Source of the DNA: Hawksworthiomyces lignivorus
Lineage: Eukaryota; Ascomycota; Sordariomycetes; Ophiostomatales; Ophiostomataceae
Direction of reading: 5' to 3'
Length of the DNA stretch: 64,000 bases
Assembly (NCBI GenBank): GCA_002917075.1
Contig: NTMA01000135.1
Span: forward strand, 1-64,000
The position numbers and the translations under genes are program-made. The notes under the pieces were generated by a model. The model made no database searches, had not been told where the DNA came from, and was given only the letters and a program-made list of their open reading frames with translations. Below, piece after piece: positions 1 to 11,694 of this stretch. Every line of letters starts with the position of its first letter. Position 1 is the first letter of the stretch.

Positions 1-21
1 GGGGGGGGGGGGGGGGGGGGG
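1..21. repeat. Poly-G run at the left edge
   Basis: The first 21 bases are all G, followed directly by ordinary mixed sequence. A pure G run of this length at the very edge is as likely to be a sequencing or contig-end artefact as biology. Nothing resembling a TTAGGG telomere repeat follows it. Confidence 0.85.
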
Positions 22-2620
22 CTACGCCCGCCCTCGGCAAAATGGATACAAATTCCCCTACTTCCGTGCAGCTAACGCTTCACATGTTTCTTGGAAAGTA
101 TCAGGAAATACAGACGATCATAAGGCAGAAATCTGGAATAGTGGTCCCACATCGTCTTTTTGCCGGCCTTGTGACAGAGACCTTTACTTCTTTCTTCTTT
201 CAGCGTCCTGATTGCCAATCCGTTCTCTCGTACTACGCCTTCAGTCTCGCAAAGGAAACATACAACGACCGCCGCGTCTGGCGTGACAGCTACAAAAAAG
301 GCTCTTCGGCAGAGGATTGCATCAAGCAAATCGCCTAGCAATCGAGCTGCCTTGAGAAGGCGTTCACGTAATAGAATCGACACAATTGACTCTCCGACCA
401 AGTCGCGTGCGTAATAGGTCTTGTTACTTGCGGCCAGACACCAAGTTCGCCCACTCTCCTCCTTGCGCGGGCTGCGTCTTGAGTGGCCGTTTGTTTACTG
501 TGCCCTGCTTTGGGCGCTTAAAAAGCTTGGCTGTCTGCTGGGCTATACCTAAAATGTAACGTCGACACCGTAACGGCGCTTCAAATATCCCAGTAGAAGG
601 GATTCACTTCTTTTCAGAGAACCTTGTCTCCCCCTCTCCCGTTCTGGCAACTTTTGTCGATCTCTGTTGGCCTATGCTCGATTGGCTGTGCTTGTCCGTT
701 TTTCTTCGATGGAAGGATTGGCTGTTGGCTCTGGCCAAGCGCCCCGATGCTGCTGCATTCCTCCTCCTGCAGATTCGCGCTCTTTTCTGTACCACATAAT
801 CTTTAGTACACCACTTCTCTGCGACAATGCTCTGCTTGAAGAGGCCTTTCTTCATCACCTCCTACTTGGACCTCCACCCCCTGTTGTGGACGTCTTGGTG
901 GCTAGTACACCCATTGTGCCATCAACGGGTCAAACTTCTGGCCATTGCCACCTTTTTTTTTTGCTACTGGTCTCTGTAGTCCCGATCTGTTCGATCGATT
1001 GGTCTGTTAATTGGGTTTCGACCAACAACAAGAGGCTGTACCTGATCCTCGGGATAGATGATTTACCCTCCTCTTTCCGCACTAGAATTCTAGGTGGGTG
1101 GCTGGAAATAAACATTCACTCTAAGTGCGTTGTCTTTTTCCTCCCTTCTAGCATGTCTTAAGTAAGACTGGTAACTGCAAGATGGGACAATAGGGACATC
1201 TGTGGTATGCTGAGCTTTCCTGCTTGTCCTCTGACTTGGATATCTGTCTCTGGTCTAATGACATGAGACTCATGTACCTCCTTCTTGCCCCTTTCTAGGT
1301 GCATATGCAACATCTGCAGGATGAGACGGAATATAAGGTTTGGCGGGTAACGCCATCTGTTTACTTGCTCCCACTGCTCCGCTCTCTCTTAGCTCCATTC
1401 TACACAGAGCGGTCTAGTAAACGAGATTATGTACTGAAATTTCGATATCTGATAATAGCCGCGAGAGCGCTTGCAGTGGTGATCAGGCATACGGATTTCC
1501 CGTATATGTGTGTTATTTTTGTTCAGATTTTTGAGTGCTTCTTCTGTGGGACCAGGACCAGTGTCCTTTATTCTGTCTTTTTGTCTCGTACGTTATCTTC
1601 CCAGGCCAACACGAAGGATGGGGTCCTACAGCAACAACGACAAGAATAACAGCGCCGAACTTCCCGTCTTCTGGGGGAGGGGGGGGAGAAGGGGGCTGGC
1701 CGGACCCGGCGACCTAGCACAGCATCGCAAGGCAGATCTGCCACTGCTCCTCCTTTTCTGTATTCTTTGGGTTAGCCTGTTAACTAGAACGGACATGTAT
1801 TTTCTTCTCGAAGTACGGCGCTTAGGGATGCAGCAGTCGTTTCATAGTGTGCTTTTCTCATTCACGTTTGGCTAACAAGAAGCCACGTTGTTGAGGAGAC
1901 GGAGACAAAAGATGAACCAGGGTAGATGGGTTGCAGCTGAAGAGGCCCTGATGCGGTTCTGGGCATAATGACACGCGGGAGCACTCATATGAGGCTCGCT
2001 CCAACAGACGACGTGATGCGCAAGGAAACGCGCTTCTTGCTGCTTCTTCTTCCTGTCTGTCCCCTCTTCATCTTGTGCGGTAGCCGTCTGCCTCGCGATG
2101 TTTACACAAGATCGCTAGAGCTGCATAGAGGTGCATGATGTACAGCGGTAAATAGGGTCCAATGGTCCCATTGCTCAGAGCACACGCCGTCTTTGCTCTT
2201 TTTATTTCTTTTCTGCCTCCTTTTCCTTTGTTTTTTACCTTTTTTTTTTTTTGTTGAAGTCGTTTGTGCAACAACAAAATACATGCAAAAGACAAGGCAA
2301 GGGAACACAAAAGGTCGATGATTTGCCAAGAGAGGCGCGCACGACCTACAACTCTATTTCCTATATATCGTCGATGTGCCTGCTCGACTGGCAGAAGGAA
2401 ATACACCAAGGAAGGTAGAACGAGAGCTGGCTCGAGAAGTCGTCTTGTTGGGAACCGCATGCATCCCAGGTGTTGTTTGATTTTGTGCTTCTTGGTCCAT
2501 AAAGGGGCTTCTCACTTTTACCTGGTTCTTCCTCTTGCCTTTCTATTTCTTTTTCTTTTCCAAAGTCTTCTTTTTATCATACCTTTTAATTTGGTTATTG
2601 GCTTGCATGACAAGACAAAA
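22..2620. other. Long stretch without a supportable gene
   Basis: About 2.6 kb in which open frames on both strands are short and show no recognisable domain, signal peptide plus cysteine pattern, or splice-joined continuation. The right part (2180 to 2600) is T/C-rich and probably forms the promoter and leader of the membrane-protein gene that starts at 2621. I see no RNA gene here. Confidence 0.5.
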
Positions 2621-4078
2621 ATGATCTTGTCGTTGTATTCTTCTCTCGCGCTAGTCGGCGGCCCATCATCCCTCGCCAGAACGGCAACACAACCGAGCAA
2701 CAGCAGTTCGATTCCGACACAACCGAGCGTGGCACCAACAAACACAGTTGCCGTGACACAGCAGCCCTTTCTCTTCCCCTTTCCTACGCCAGTCCTCCAC
2801 CCACGGGCCGCCGCTAAGGACACGCAAGACAGCAGCTGTCCTGCCGGGCCCAGCTTCACTTCTTGCGGGCAGGGGCTTCCATCTGACATATGCTGCGGGA
2901 CCGGCAGCGTATGTATGGTGACGAGCGGGAGTTCAGACGATGGGACAAATACAACCGCTGTGTGCTGCCCTACCGGCACATCGTGCACCTTCATCAAGCC
3001 GGTCCCGTGCAATCTGCAGTACTTCAACGTGACGGCATCGCCCAACAGCCCCATCCTAACCACGGAGCTGGACGAACCTCTGCCCAGCTGCGATTCTAAG
3101 TGCTGTCCCCCAGGCTATGCATGCGAGTCCGGGATCTGCGCGCTGGTGGCCAAGGCGGCGGGAGCCAAAGGCGGTAATCTGGCGCAAACGACGACTACGA
3201 CATCGGCCTCAGCCACCAGAGGCGCGCCGAGCAAGACGACGACCACCGCCGCTGCCACAGGAGGGACGACGAGCGCGGCGTCGACAACTGCTTCTGCGGG
3301 TCACTCTACGTCGATTGCCGCCGCCACTGGCGACGGCAACAGCTCGTCCACGTCCGGCCGGGGCTCGTCCACATCCACGACGATGATCGTCGGCTCGACC
3401 TTTGTGGCCATATCATCCGCGCTCGTCGTCGCGCTGCTGACGTGGATGCAGCGCAAGCGGTTCTGCCGGCTGTGGAAGAAATACCGTGGCGGTGGCAGTG
3501 ACAGCAGCGAGGATGGCGGCAGCCGCAGCCGTAACCGCAGCCAGCCTTGGCGACCACTCGCTTCCTTTTCCTCTCCCACATCGTCATCCCCCTCCTACCC
3601 CTTTTCCTCGCCTTCGGCATTCTCCTCTACACCGGCCGCCGGGCCCCGCGGACAAGCCACAGCCGGCTACAAGACGCCGCTCTCCCTGTACCGCACCAAG
3701 ACCCTGCCGGCCCCGCCGTCACCGTCGCCCTGGCCGCTGCCGCTCAACCTGCCCGCGCGCCAGTACGTGTGGCGCAACTGGCACCCGCCGCCGGGCAGCG
3801 CGCAGCAGCCCCCCGGCGGCCGCCCCATGTCGCCCGTCGAGCTGCCAGCGACGCCGGTCGAGCTCCCGACGATGTCTGCGCCGCTGTGGATGCAGCAGGA
3901 GGGCGGCAGCCGCGACAGCGCCGGCATCAGCAGCGTCTGCAGCTCGCCCGACGAACCGCAAATCCACGAGGCGCAGCTGCAGCGCATGCAGCGCATGCAG
4001 CGCATGCAGAACGTCGTCATGGTGGTACGGCAGCCGAGCCTCACGCAGTACCGGCCGTACAGGGTACCCGCACAGTAG
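2621..4078 (+). CDS. Cysteine-rich single-pass membrane protein with proline-rich tail
   Basis: An uninterrupted frame gives 485 residues from the ATG at 2621. I prefer it over upstream in-frame codons because the preceding 100 bp is a CT-rich fungal leader and the ATG opens a short hydrophobic stretch (residues 1 to 19) that could be a signal peptide. Residues 73 to 173 carry about 15 cysteines, including three CC pairs and a CCPxGxxC motif. Residues 185 to 252 are a Ser/Thr-rich stalk likely to be O-glycosylated. Residues about 254 to 276 form one transmembrane helix followed by a basic stop-transfer (QRKR, WKKY). The roughly 200-residue cytosolic tail is rich in Pro and Ser, with two PVELPxxP units and three tandem RMQ units near the end. 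The layout suggests a plasma-membrane or cell-wall sensor. The ligand and partners are unknown, and the function is inferred only from architecture. Confidence 0.85.
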   Translation: MILSLYSSLALVGGPSSLARTATQPSNSSSIPTQPSVAPTNTVAVTQQPFLFPFPTPVLHPRAAAKDTQDSSCPAGPSFTSCGQGLPSDICCGTGSVCMVTSGSSDDGTNTTAVCCPTGTSCTFIKPVPCNLQYFNVTASPNSPILTTELDEPLPSCDSKCCPPGYACESGICALVAKAAGAKGGNLAQTTTTTSASATRGAPSKTTTTAAATGGTTSAASTTASAGHSTSIAAATGDGNSSSTSGRGSSTSTTMIVGSTFVAISSALVVALLTWMQRKRFCRLWKKYRGGGSDSSEDGGSRSRNRSQPWRPLASFSSPTSSSPSYPFSSPSAFSSTPAAGPRGQATAGYKTPLSLYRTKTLPAPPSPSPWPLPLNLPARQYVWRNWHPPPGSAQQPPGGRPMSPVELPATPVELPTMSAPLWMQQEGGSRDSAGISSVCSSPDEPQIHEAQLQRMQRMQRMQNVVMVVRQPSLTQYRPYRVPAQ

Positions 4079-4616
4079 CTGGTGCTTCTGTCTGTTTTAT
4101 CTCTTTCTGTTTCTTTTGTCACCTGTATATATACTCCAACCTCTGCATTATTTTTACGATGATTACGCCCCTAGGTAGACACTCTATTGGCAACGACCAG
4201 AATGAGTACTTTGATATTTTTTTTTTTTTTTTTTGCGAGCGACTGGGTTTTTCGGGGAGGGGGGGGGGGGTTTAACTTTATGGTTTATTTCGGTTCTAAT
4301 GTAATATTGAAAGATGTATATTTACGCACACGATCATGAAAAAAAATGGGCGGCTTCTTGAATGAAAAAATATGTATCAAAAACAAAAGAGGATTGGAAT
4401 ATTGCAGAGACCACAGGCCGTACCCAGGCCGGTTGATAAGTGAATACAGAAGCCAGAGACACAAGAAAGGAAAGAAAAATAAAATAAAATGAAAGACTCG
4501 AAAGACTTGCATCATCGTCTTTCCTGGACGAATGATAGCAGCTGCGGTTCAGCAGAACCATGAACAATTAAAACCATATAGAAAGACAAATAAAAATGAA
4601 AGTGTACGCCTTATTC
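4079..4616. other. Convergent intergenic spacer with homopolymers
   Basis: The spacer lies between the 3' ends of the membrane-protein gene (+) and the PhoD gene (-). It holds an 18-base poly-T run (4217 to 4234) and a 12-base poly-G run (4259 to 4270). The rest is AT-rich 3' flank with no coding signal. Confidence 0.6.
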
Positions 4617-6709
4617 CTATTCCCGTCCAAAGACCTTATCCCAGAACGACGGCGGCGGCTTTGTCTTTGGAGTCTCTGGCGTTGCTGGCGGCTGGATTGT
4701 GGTATTCCATGCCTGTTCGCCGTCCACAAACACCCGGTACTCCAAGTTACTTTGGTCGCTGCCGGCCTCTGTCGGGTGTATGGTGACGACGCCAAATTTA
4801 GAATTTCCTCTATTGATGTATCTAGTTATCTGCGTTAGTACACGCCACGCGTTTTCATAAAATATGAGACAGCACTCGGAGGGTCTTACCGAATCTTGAC
4901 GTCTTCATCATCCTGCTGAAAGTAGCTAGGAATGGGCGAGTAAAACTGGCTCAAGGGACTGGCCGAAAACTCGTGGACGGCCACGCTCGCAGGCCATTTG
5001 GTAGAGTTGGCCGGTGGCGGGAACCGAGTGGCTGCGAACTCGTGGCGGTCGCCCGAGAGAATCACCACGCCCGTCCCATGCAGACCCGCGTCCCACATGG
5101 CCTCCAGAATTGTCTTCCGCTCAGCAAGAAAACCGCCCCATGTATCGCGCGTGTTGATGCGCCAGTTCTTGGTAAAGGGGACCGACGACGCCACGATCTT
5201 CCACTTGATGCCGCGAGGCTCGGGGCGCCGCAGGTACTCCAGAAAGTCTGCCAGCTGGTCCTCGCCTAGCATGGTCTTCTCGGTGCTGTTGAATGGCAGG
5301 CTGTTGGAAGACCGGAACGAACGCGTGTCTAGCATAAAAAAGCTCGCCGGCCCCTGTGCAAACTCGAAGTAGGTCGCCCCTTTGCGCGCCCCGCGCGTCA
5401 TACCAGCTTGCTTCGCAAAGGGCGGATTGGCAGCCGTGTGGTAGTGGTGGTACGGGTCAACGGCAGCAGTGTAGACGCCGGTCTGATTGGAAGACCAGTC
5501 GTTGTGGATTTCGTGATCGTCCAAAACGTGGATCCAGCTCAGGTTCTGCGCAATGGCGTTCCAGTCGGGCGATGCATACACCTGTCTGTACTTCTGGCGG
5601 TAGTCGCTGACGGTCTTCCCCCACCAGCGGGGCACGTCCACGTACACGAAATCGCCCAGGAACAGCATGAACTGGGCGCCGAGGGTCGGGAGAACACGGG
5701 CAAGATGGCGGGTGCCGGGAATAGCCAGCGGATGATCGAGCGGGTTGTAGGGAACGCGCGAGACCATGCAGGAGGTGGCAACGAAGGTGAATTTCCCATC
5801 GAAGAGGGCTGGCGCCTGGCCGGCCTTGGGTCCAGCAGTGAACTCGCCGGAGTGGTTGTTGGACGTCCGCCACTCGTAGACACGCTGAGTCGTGTGGGGT
5901 AGAGGGACGGTAATCACGGCAGTGAAATCGGTGGTGTTGTCGGTCCATCGCACGCCGCCGGCGGTCCGCCACACAGGGCTGTCGAAAGGCGGCTCGGGAT
6001 TCTTGAGGCGGGTCTCCAGGGTGATGGGCATCTTGGTCTGGTCCGGCTCGCGGATGAGAATCTTGGCCTCCTGGTCCGAAACATAACCTAGGCGCACAAA
6101 CGACAAGTCTGCAGCTGTAATCGAGTGCTCTGCGTAGAGGCGGTCTGCTACCAAGGCGACAAGAACGGCATTGATGAGCACAGTCAGAGCCGACAGCAGC
6201 TTGCTCGGACTTGGTGCCCCCAAAAGCAGGGTCTGGAGTGGGTGCAGAGGCTTCTCCTTGAGAACTACCGTGTCGGTGATGTCCACCTGCTCCTTCTCCA
6301 CGGCCTCACCGCTGCCATCTTCGTCTTCCACAACGGTGTCGGTCACGACGACATCAACTTCCTCCTCGACCACCTCATATTTTGACTGGGCCAAATGGCT
6401 GAGAACAAAGGCAGGTACATTTACGGAAAACAGTGTAAAAATCACAGCCGGCAAAATCTGAAAGGAGGGTCAGCTTATAGCTTCGGAAAATGCCGTCAAT
6501 AGAACGCAGAGTCCGGATAGTCGTAAAAGACTTACAGGAAGAAGGGCCTAAGATGACGATAGTTGTTAGCTTGGCCTGTGTGGGATTAGGGACGTTGTGA
6601 GAGGGACACCAAAGAGAGTGGAGCAAAAACCAACCCAGCGAAGGAAAAAGTATGAGGCAAGCCTGAGCAAGACGGAAGACGCCGTTGCCAACCTCGACTG
6701 CAGAGCCAT
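4617..6709 (-). CDS. PhoD-like metallophosphatase (alkaline phosphatase D family), membrane anchored
   Basis: I assemble four exons on the minus strand: 6709-6635, 6547-6536, 6457-4890 and 4821-4617, giving 619 residues. The second exon is only 12 nt (ALLP) but joins an N-terminal hydrophobic segment in frame to the main exon. The last intron removes a TAA that would otherwise end the protein after DVKIR and adds a conserved-looking tail (YRVFVDGEQAW, then a proline-rich end). Residues 1 to about 50 are hydrophobic, a further helix lies near SALTVLINAVLVALVADRL, and an acidic linker separates them. The catalytic domain shows typical PhoD metal-site motifs: FLGDFVY, LDDHEIHND and ILSGDRHE. The family hydrolyses phosphomonoesters or diesters; the substrate is unknown here. 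The donor of the first intron (GTTGGT) is weak, so the extreme N terminus is the least certain part. The gene diverges from the p24 gene. Confidence 0.88.
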
Positions 6710-7757
6710 CGTGGTCGCGCGATATGACAGGCTCGTCGTTCGTTTGTGAAGCGGACGTGAGGTGATGCAAGTCAAGTTGGAAGTGGTGGAGCTCAAGCGG
6801 TTGTTTGGGTGGATCTCCCTGTTCTAAGAGAGCTTAAATTAGAGACGTGCGTAGACGAGAGCTCAGACAGAAAAAATCTGCGTGCAGCCCTGTACCGTGA
6901 AGCAGCTTTTTTTATATATGGATGTATTTAATTTCTCGCTAGCAGCCCAAGTTAGCCCTGTTTACTTGTTGTCTTCGGGTTTGTTGTCTCCCAATGTTGC
7001 CCGGCGAAAGAAATCAAAACAAATACCCGGGTAATATAGGTTGCATAGGGCACCAAGAAAAACCGATGGCAGATGTAATTTGTCACCACGACAGGTATAT
7101 GTTTCTGCGATGAAGTCCCTATAACAGAACGTCCGGTAGAGTGCCCAGTAGAGCTTTCAAACAGACTGTACGCATGAGAAGAAGCAAATCAGAGGACAAA
7201 ACATCACGCCAGGTCGATCGATGCACCACATGCTTTAAGTACCTGACAACCGGCAGGTGGCAGTTAGAGGGACGGCTGTGGCTGAAGCTCTCTTTCAATG
7301 ATATCATTGTGCTCTGCTGATGTGGCTTGCACCTGGGATATCCTCAGGCCCCTATTGGCTGCGAGGCCTTCCCGAGCCATCCCTGCCCGTTGGCCGCCCC
7401 CTTAAAAAAATCGGCTCTGGGAAATTGAATAATCCGCTAAAATCGTTCTAGTGACAGGGGGCTTGCATATGGGGCCGTATTGGATAGCGTGTCCAGCGTG
7501 TCAAGAAGTCCAGGCCAAAGGGCCAAGCAAGCCAAATTCCCCTTTTTGCGCGTTGTGCCAGCAAAGCTCTTTTACGAACGAGCACGAGGGCCCAGAGGAA
7601 AAAAAAAAGAAAGAAGAGAAGAGGTCGAAAACATAGACGTATTGCGAAATCGTCAATTTAATTAATTCTTTTCTTTTCTTTTTACCGTCTTTCTCTTTCT
7701 CTCTTTCTCTCTCGATTACCTCCCTCCATCGTCCCCTCGCAAACACAGTCGCCCACG
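6710..7757. promoter_or_regulatory. Divergent intergenic region (PhoD / p24)
   Basis: About 1.05 kb separates two start codons pointing away from each other, so it must hold both promoters. A TATA-like TTTATATATGG lies near 6910 and a long CT-rich tract adjoins the p24 start. No coding frame with recognisable content was seen. Confidence 0.55.
7665..7740 (+). promoter_or_regulatory. CT-rich core promoter / leader tract of the p24 gene
   Basis: An almost pure pyrimidine stretch of repeated TTCTTT and CTCTTT units ends about 18 bp before the ATG at 7758. Such tracts are common just upstream of start codons in highly expressed filamentous-fungal genes. The role is inferred from position and composition only. 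Confidence 0.5.
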
Positions 7758-8660
7758 ATGCGGATTTCACATATGCTGACCGGGCTCGCCGCCTGGTTTG
7801 CGACCGATGTTACGGCCACGGCATTGACGTACAAGCTCACGGCCAACGAGAAGGCCTGCTTCTTCGCCCAGGCGCCGACCACGGGCGAGAAGATTGCCTT
7901 TTACTTTGCTGTGAGCTCTCTTGCTATTGTCGTCCAGATACGTTGAGGGGGTTTCTGTTGCTAACGGGGGATCGCTAGGTGCAATCCGGTGGCTCGTTCG
8001 ACGTTAACTACGAGGTGACCGATCCCAACGGCAAGATCCTCCTCGAGGGCCTGAACGAGCGCCAGGGCGACTTCGTCTTCACGGCCAACGAGATCGGCGA
8101 GTACAAGTTCTGCTTCAACAACGAGATGAGCACGTACACGGAGAAATACGTAGACTTTGAGATTTCGGTATGTTTTTTTTTTTCTCGTTTTGCAATCTCT
8201 TCATCGCCTTACTTTCTTGCGTATGGTGTTCCTGGCTTTCGCCTGCTGACAGCTTGTCCCCCTACCTTCAGGTCGAGAACGAGGCCCGCGTTGCCCTCCC
8301 CTCGAAGCCCGGCAGCTCCAACGAGCAGACGAGCGCGCTGTCCGAGTCGGCATTCAAGATCTCGGGCCAGCTGTCGACCATTACGCGCAATCAGAAGTAC
8401 TTCCGCACCCGCGAGAACCGCAACTTCAGCACCGTCCGCAGCACCGAGAAGCGGATCATCAACTTCAGCTTCATCCAGTGCGGCCTGATCGTGTGCATGG
8501 GCGCCTTGCAGGTGTTTGTCGTGCGCTTCTTCTTCCAGGTGAGAAAGGGAGCCCGCCCATTTTGCCATCTTCTCCCCTGCAGCTGTGCTGCTGCTTCAGT
8601 CGTATACGCGACAAAGACTAACGTATTTTTCTACAGGGCGCACGGAAGGGCTACGTATAA
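7758..8660 (+). CDS. p24 family (emp24/GOLD) cargo receptor of the early secretory pathway
   Basis: Four exons, 7758-7910, 7979-8167, 8272-8538 and 8637-8660, encode 210 residues; all introns are GT-AG and phase 0. The order is classic p24: a hydrophobic signal peptide (residues 1 to 22); a GOLD beta-sandwich with its two conserved cysteines (KACFF and KFCFN, which form a disulfide in the family); a coiled-coil stretch; a C-terminal membrane helix (FIQCGLIVCMGALQVFVVRF); and a short cytosolic tail ending GARKGYV. The FF in the RFFFQ motif matches a COPII-binding diphenylalanine. p24 proteins cycle between ER and Golgi and select GPI-anchored and other cargo. The tail resembles the Erp3-type subgroup, but I cannot settle the subfamily. 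The last exon is only 24 nt. Confidence 0.92.
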
Positions 8661-9457
8661 ACGATACACGCTACTACGAACGGAGGAGATGAATTTTACT
8701 TTTTTCGGTTTTGGACGGATACAAAGGCGTATGGCAAGCATCTGCTGGGGCCGGGCTTTTCTGGATTCCAATGTGTATAAAAAAGACTGCCACTGTATGA
8801 GCAGAGGGGGCAGATGCTAGAAATCTGCCTACCATCTGCAGCGGGAGGGGTTGAATAGACCTGTGAGGGTGGATATACGTAAAATTAATGCATCAAAAGA
8901 CTATTATCATTTCTTTCGCTGCCTCCAAGACGCCGTCTCTGGTGATTCTCGGTGACATCTGCTGGATAACTCGGTCGTGTCACGTGCTCAGTCTTTAGGC
9001 CAGTTTTTCTGCGTAACCAATGTGTGAGCTGTTCTCTATACATGTGAGAAGAAAACCTCGAATGCGTGTTCGCCAGATAATTCAAAGAGAAAGAAGACAA
9101 ATGAAGGGGAAAGCATTCTGCAGTCAAGCTTGTCGTGGTATTTCCTCGCGGTCGTTGCTGTGCAGCTGCAAGCTGGCTGCAACTCTTTGGCGATTGATAC
9201 AGTGTGCGAGGCATACCCGCACTTAGCTGTCGCACATGCCCAGACCCACTAAAAAATGCCATCCTCTCTCAGTGTTCGCTACTTTCTTTCACCAGCGACG
9301 CCTATTTTGCAGAACGCCACTCGAAACAACCGCGACAGAACGACCGACGGCCACGACTCCGATCACCACCACCACAACCACTACCCATTTCCCGGAGTTC
9401 TGTCTGATACTATTCGAGTCGAGAGCTAGAAGAAAGCAGAGCGTGCGCGGAGAACCG
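8661..9457. other. Intergenic spacer, p24 to PRP45
   Basis: About 0.8 kb between two plus-strand genes. It is presumably the p24 3' untranslated region followed by the PRP45 promoter. The last 150 bp are rich in CA and AC (ACCACCACAACCACTACC), a probable leader. No coding signal was found. Confidence 0.5.
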
Positions 9458-11694
9458 ATGGCCTCGATCGCATCGTCCCTGGCGCGGGCGCTGCCGAAGC
9501 CCAAGTACACGGGCGAGGGCGAGGAGGCGCCGTCGGCGCGGGCGCAGCGCGGCATGCGGGTTGTCAGAGCGTCCGATCTAGACGAGACGCAGGTTGTCGT
9601 CAAGGTATGTCTCAGCTGCGGTGGGCGCTGCCGCATTGTGCATCTTCCTTTTGCGAGAAGCATATGAGCTAACGGACTCGTTTCCAGAGAGCCGGACCAC
9701 CGCCGTACGGCAAGAGAGCAGGATGGCGGCCGCGCGGTGCCGAGGACTATGGTGACGGCGGAGCATTCCCGGTGAGTCTAGATCGCCCCATTTCCTTACC
9801 ATTGGAAACAAAACACGGACACGCCAGAAAGAGCCGGCACTAACCCGTTTCATCTATGCAGGAGCTCCCCTTTGTCCAGTACCCGCTGGACATGGGCCGG
9901 GCCCAGGGGGGGTCGACCAAGAGCAACGCGCTGGCCGTGCAGGTGGACGCCGAGGGCAAGGTCAAGTACGACGCGATCGCGCGGCAGGGCCACACGGCGG
10001 GGCGGGTGATCCACACGTCGTTCAAGGACCTGATCCCGCTGCGGCAGCGGGCCGAGGCCGGCGACCTCAACCTGGAGCGCCCTAGCGAGGAGGAGGTGGC
10101 CGCCACGGCCGAGCGCACCAAGAACGCGCTGGCCGTGCTGGTCAGCGGCGCCGTGGCCGCGCAGAAGCCCAAGACGGTCGCTTCCATGGGCACCAAGCGC
10201 GCCGAAGCCACCTACGTGCGCTACACGCCGGCGTCGCAGTTTGGCGACAGCGGGCCCAAGGCCGACCGCGTGATGAAGATTGTCGAGCGGCAGCGGGTAC
10301 GCATTCTTTTATTCTTATCTCTTCTCTGCTGTCTTCTTGATCTCGGATTTCTAACAAAATGGCACCAGGATCCCATGGAGCCGCCAAAATTCAAACATAA
10401 GAAGATCCCACGTGGACGTGAGCAGCACCTTCCCAAATCTACTTGGCCGTGGTTGTGCTTCGTTACTAACGCTCCTTCTGCTATTAGCTCCAAGTCCTCC
10501 GCCGCCCGTCATGCACAGTCCACCAAGGAAGCTGACGGCTGCCGACCAAGAGGCATGGAAGATTCCACGTACGTCTACGTTCTACTGTTGTTCCTGTTTC
10601 TACGCACTCTTGTGCTTTCTTGCTAATGTGCTCTCTTAGCGCCAATCTCCAACTGGAAGAACCCCAAGGGCTACACGGTGCCACTGGACAAGCGTCTGGC
10701 GGCGGCCGGCAAGGGCCTGGAGGACGTGACGATCAACGACAAGTTTGCGCAGTTCTCGGAGGCGCTGTTCATGGCGGACCGGCACGCGCGCGAGGAGGTG
10801 CGGCAGCGCGCGCAGATGCAGCAGCGGCTGGCCGAGAAGGAGAAGCTGCAGAAGGAGGAGCACCTGCGGCAGCTGGCGCAGCAGGCGCGGGCGGAGCGCG
10901 CTCAGGCGGCGACTGGTGGCGCGTCGTCGTCCCGGCGGCACCGCCGCGACTCGCGATCCATGTCAGGCTCGCGGTCGCGCTCGCGGTCGTCGGGCAGCTA
11001 CAGCCGGTCACGATCTCGGTCCGTCTCAGGCACGGACAGCGAGGGCGAGGCGATCCGGGAGCGCGAGGAGGCGCGGCGCGAGAAGCGGCGCGAGGAGGAA
11101 CGCAAGCTGCGGCAGTCGCGCATGGGCGCGGAGCGGCGCATGCAGGTGCTGGCGCGCGAGCAGAACCGCGACATCTCGGAGAAGGTGGCGCTGGGGCTGG
11201 CCAAGCCGACGGCGTCGGCCGAGGGCATGTACGACTCGCGGCTGTTCAACCAGACCAGCGGCTTCGACAGCGGCATCAACGAGGACAACCCCTACGACAA
11301 GCCGCTGTTCGCCGCCCAGGACGCCATCAGCAGCATCTACCGCGCGCGGGGCGGCGGCGCCGGAGGCGACGATGACTTTCTGGACGACGAGGCCGCCGGC
11401 GACGCCGAGATGGCCCGCATCCAAAAGTCCAGCCGCTTCGGCGAGGCGCTGGGCCGCGGCACGTTCAAGGGCGCGCGCGAGGTGGAGGCGCGCGAGGGCC
11501 CGGTGCAGTTCGAGAAAGAGACGGCCGCAGCGGCCAGCGGCGGCGGCGGCGCTGACCCGTTCAATGTGGACAAGTTCCTGTCCGAGGTGGAGCAGTCGTC
11601 GTCGGCCAAGCGCGGGTACGGGCTGCAGGAAGAAGGCGGCTCGTCTTCGCGGCAGTCTAAGCGGGCACGAGTGGACGACGAGGACGACGACTAG
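9458..11694 (+). CDS. PRP45: Pre-mRNA-processing protein 45 (SNW/SKIP domain)
   Basis: Six exons, 9458-9604, 9688-9771, 9862-10296, 10369-10417, 10488-10568 and 10640-11694, give 616 residues with all phases consistent. The defining SNW core is present: DPMEPPKFKHKK, then a proline run and SPPRKLT, then SNWKNPKGY at about residue 269, then the LDKRLAADGR-like LDKRLAAAGKGL segment. After the core comes a highly charged helical stretch (residues about 300 to 360), a small Arg-Ser block (SRSRSRSSGSYSRSRSRS), a second charged helix and an acidic C terminus ending VDDEDDD. SNW proteins belong to the NineTeen-associated, activated spliceosome and are also transcriptional coregulators. The family is single copy and essential in many fungi. 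The start is set by the ATG that opens MASIASSLARALPKPKY, typical of fungal Prp45. Confidence 0.95.

Noticed and set aside
2264..2620. In-frame extension upstream of the membrane-protein start
   Set aside because: The extension is rich in basic residues with no signal peptide at its start and crosses the T/C-rich leader. The ATG at 2621 fits better.
8170..8820. Open frame running through two p24 introns
   Set aside because: It keeps intron sequence and its tail after 8,540 is not protein-like. The spliced product ends GARKGYV as expected for the family.
10620..11375. Alternative plus-strand frame rich in Gly and Ala over PRP45
   Set aside because: It is an offset frame of the last PRP45 exon. 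The true frame holds SNWKNP and the charged helices.
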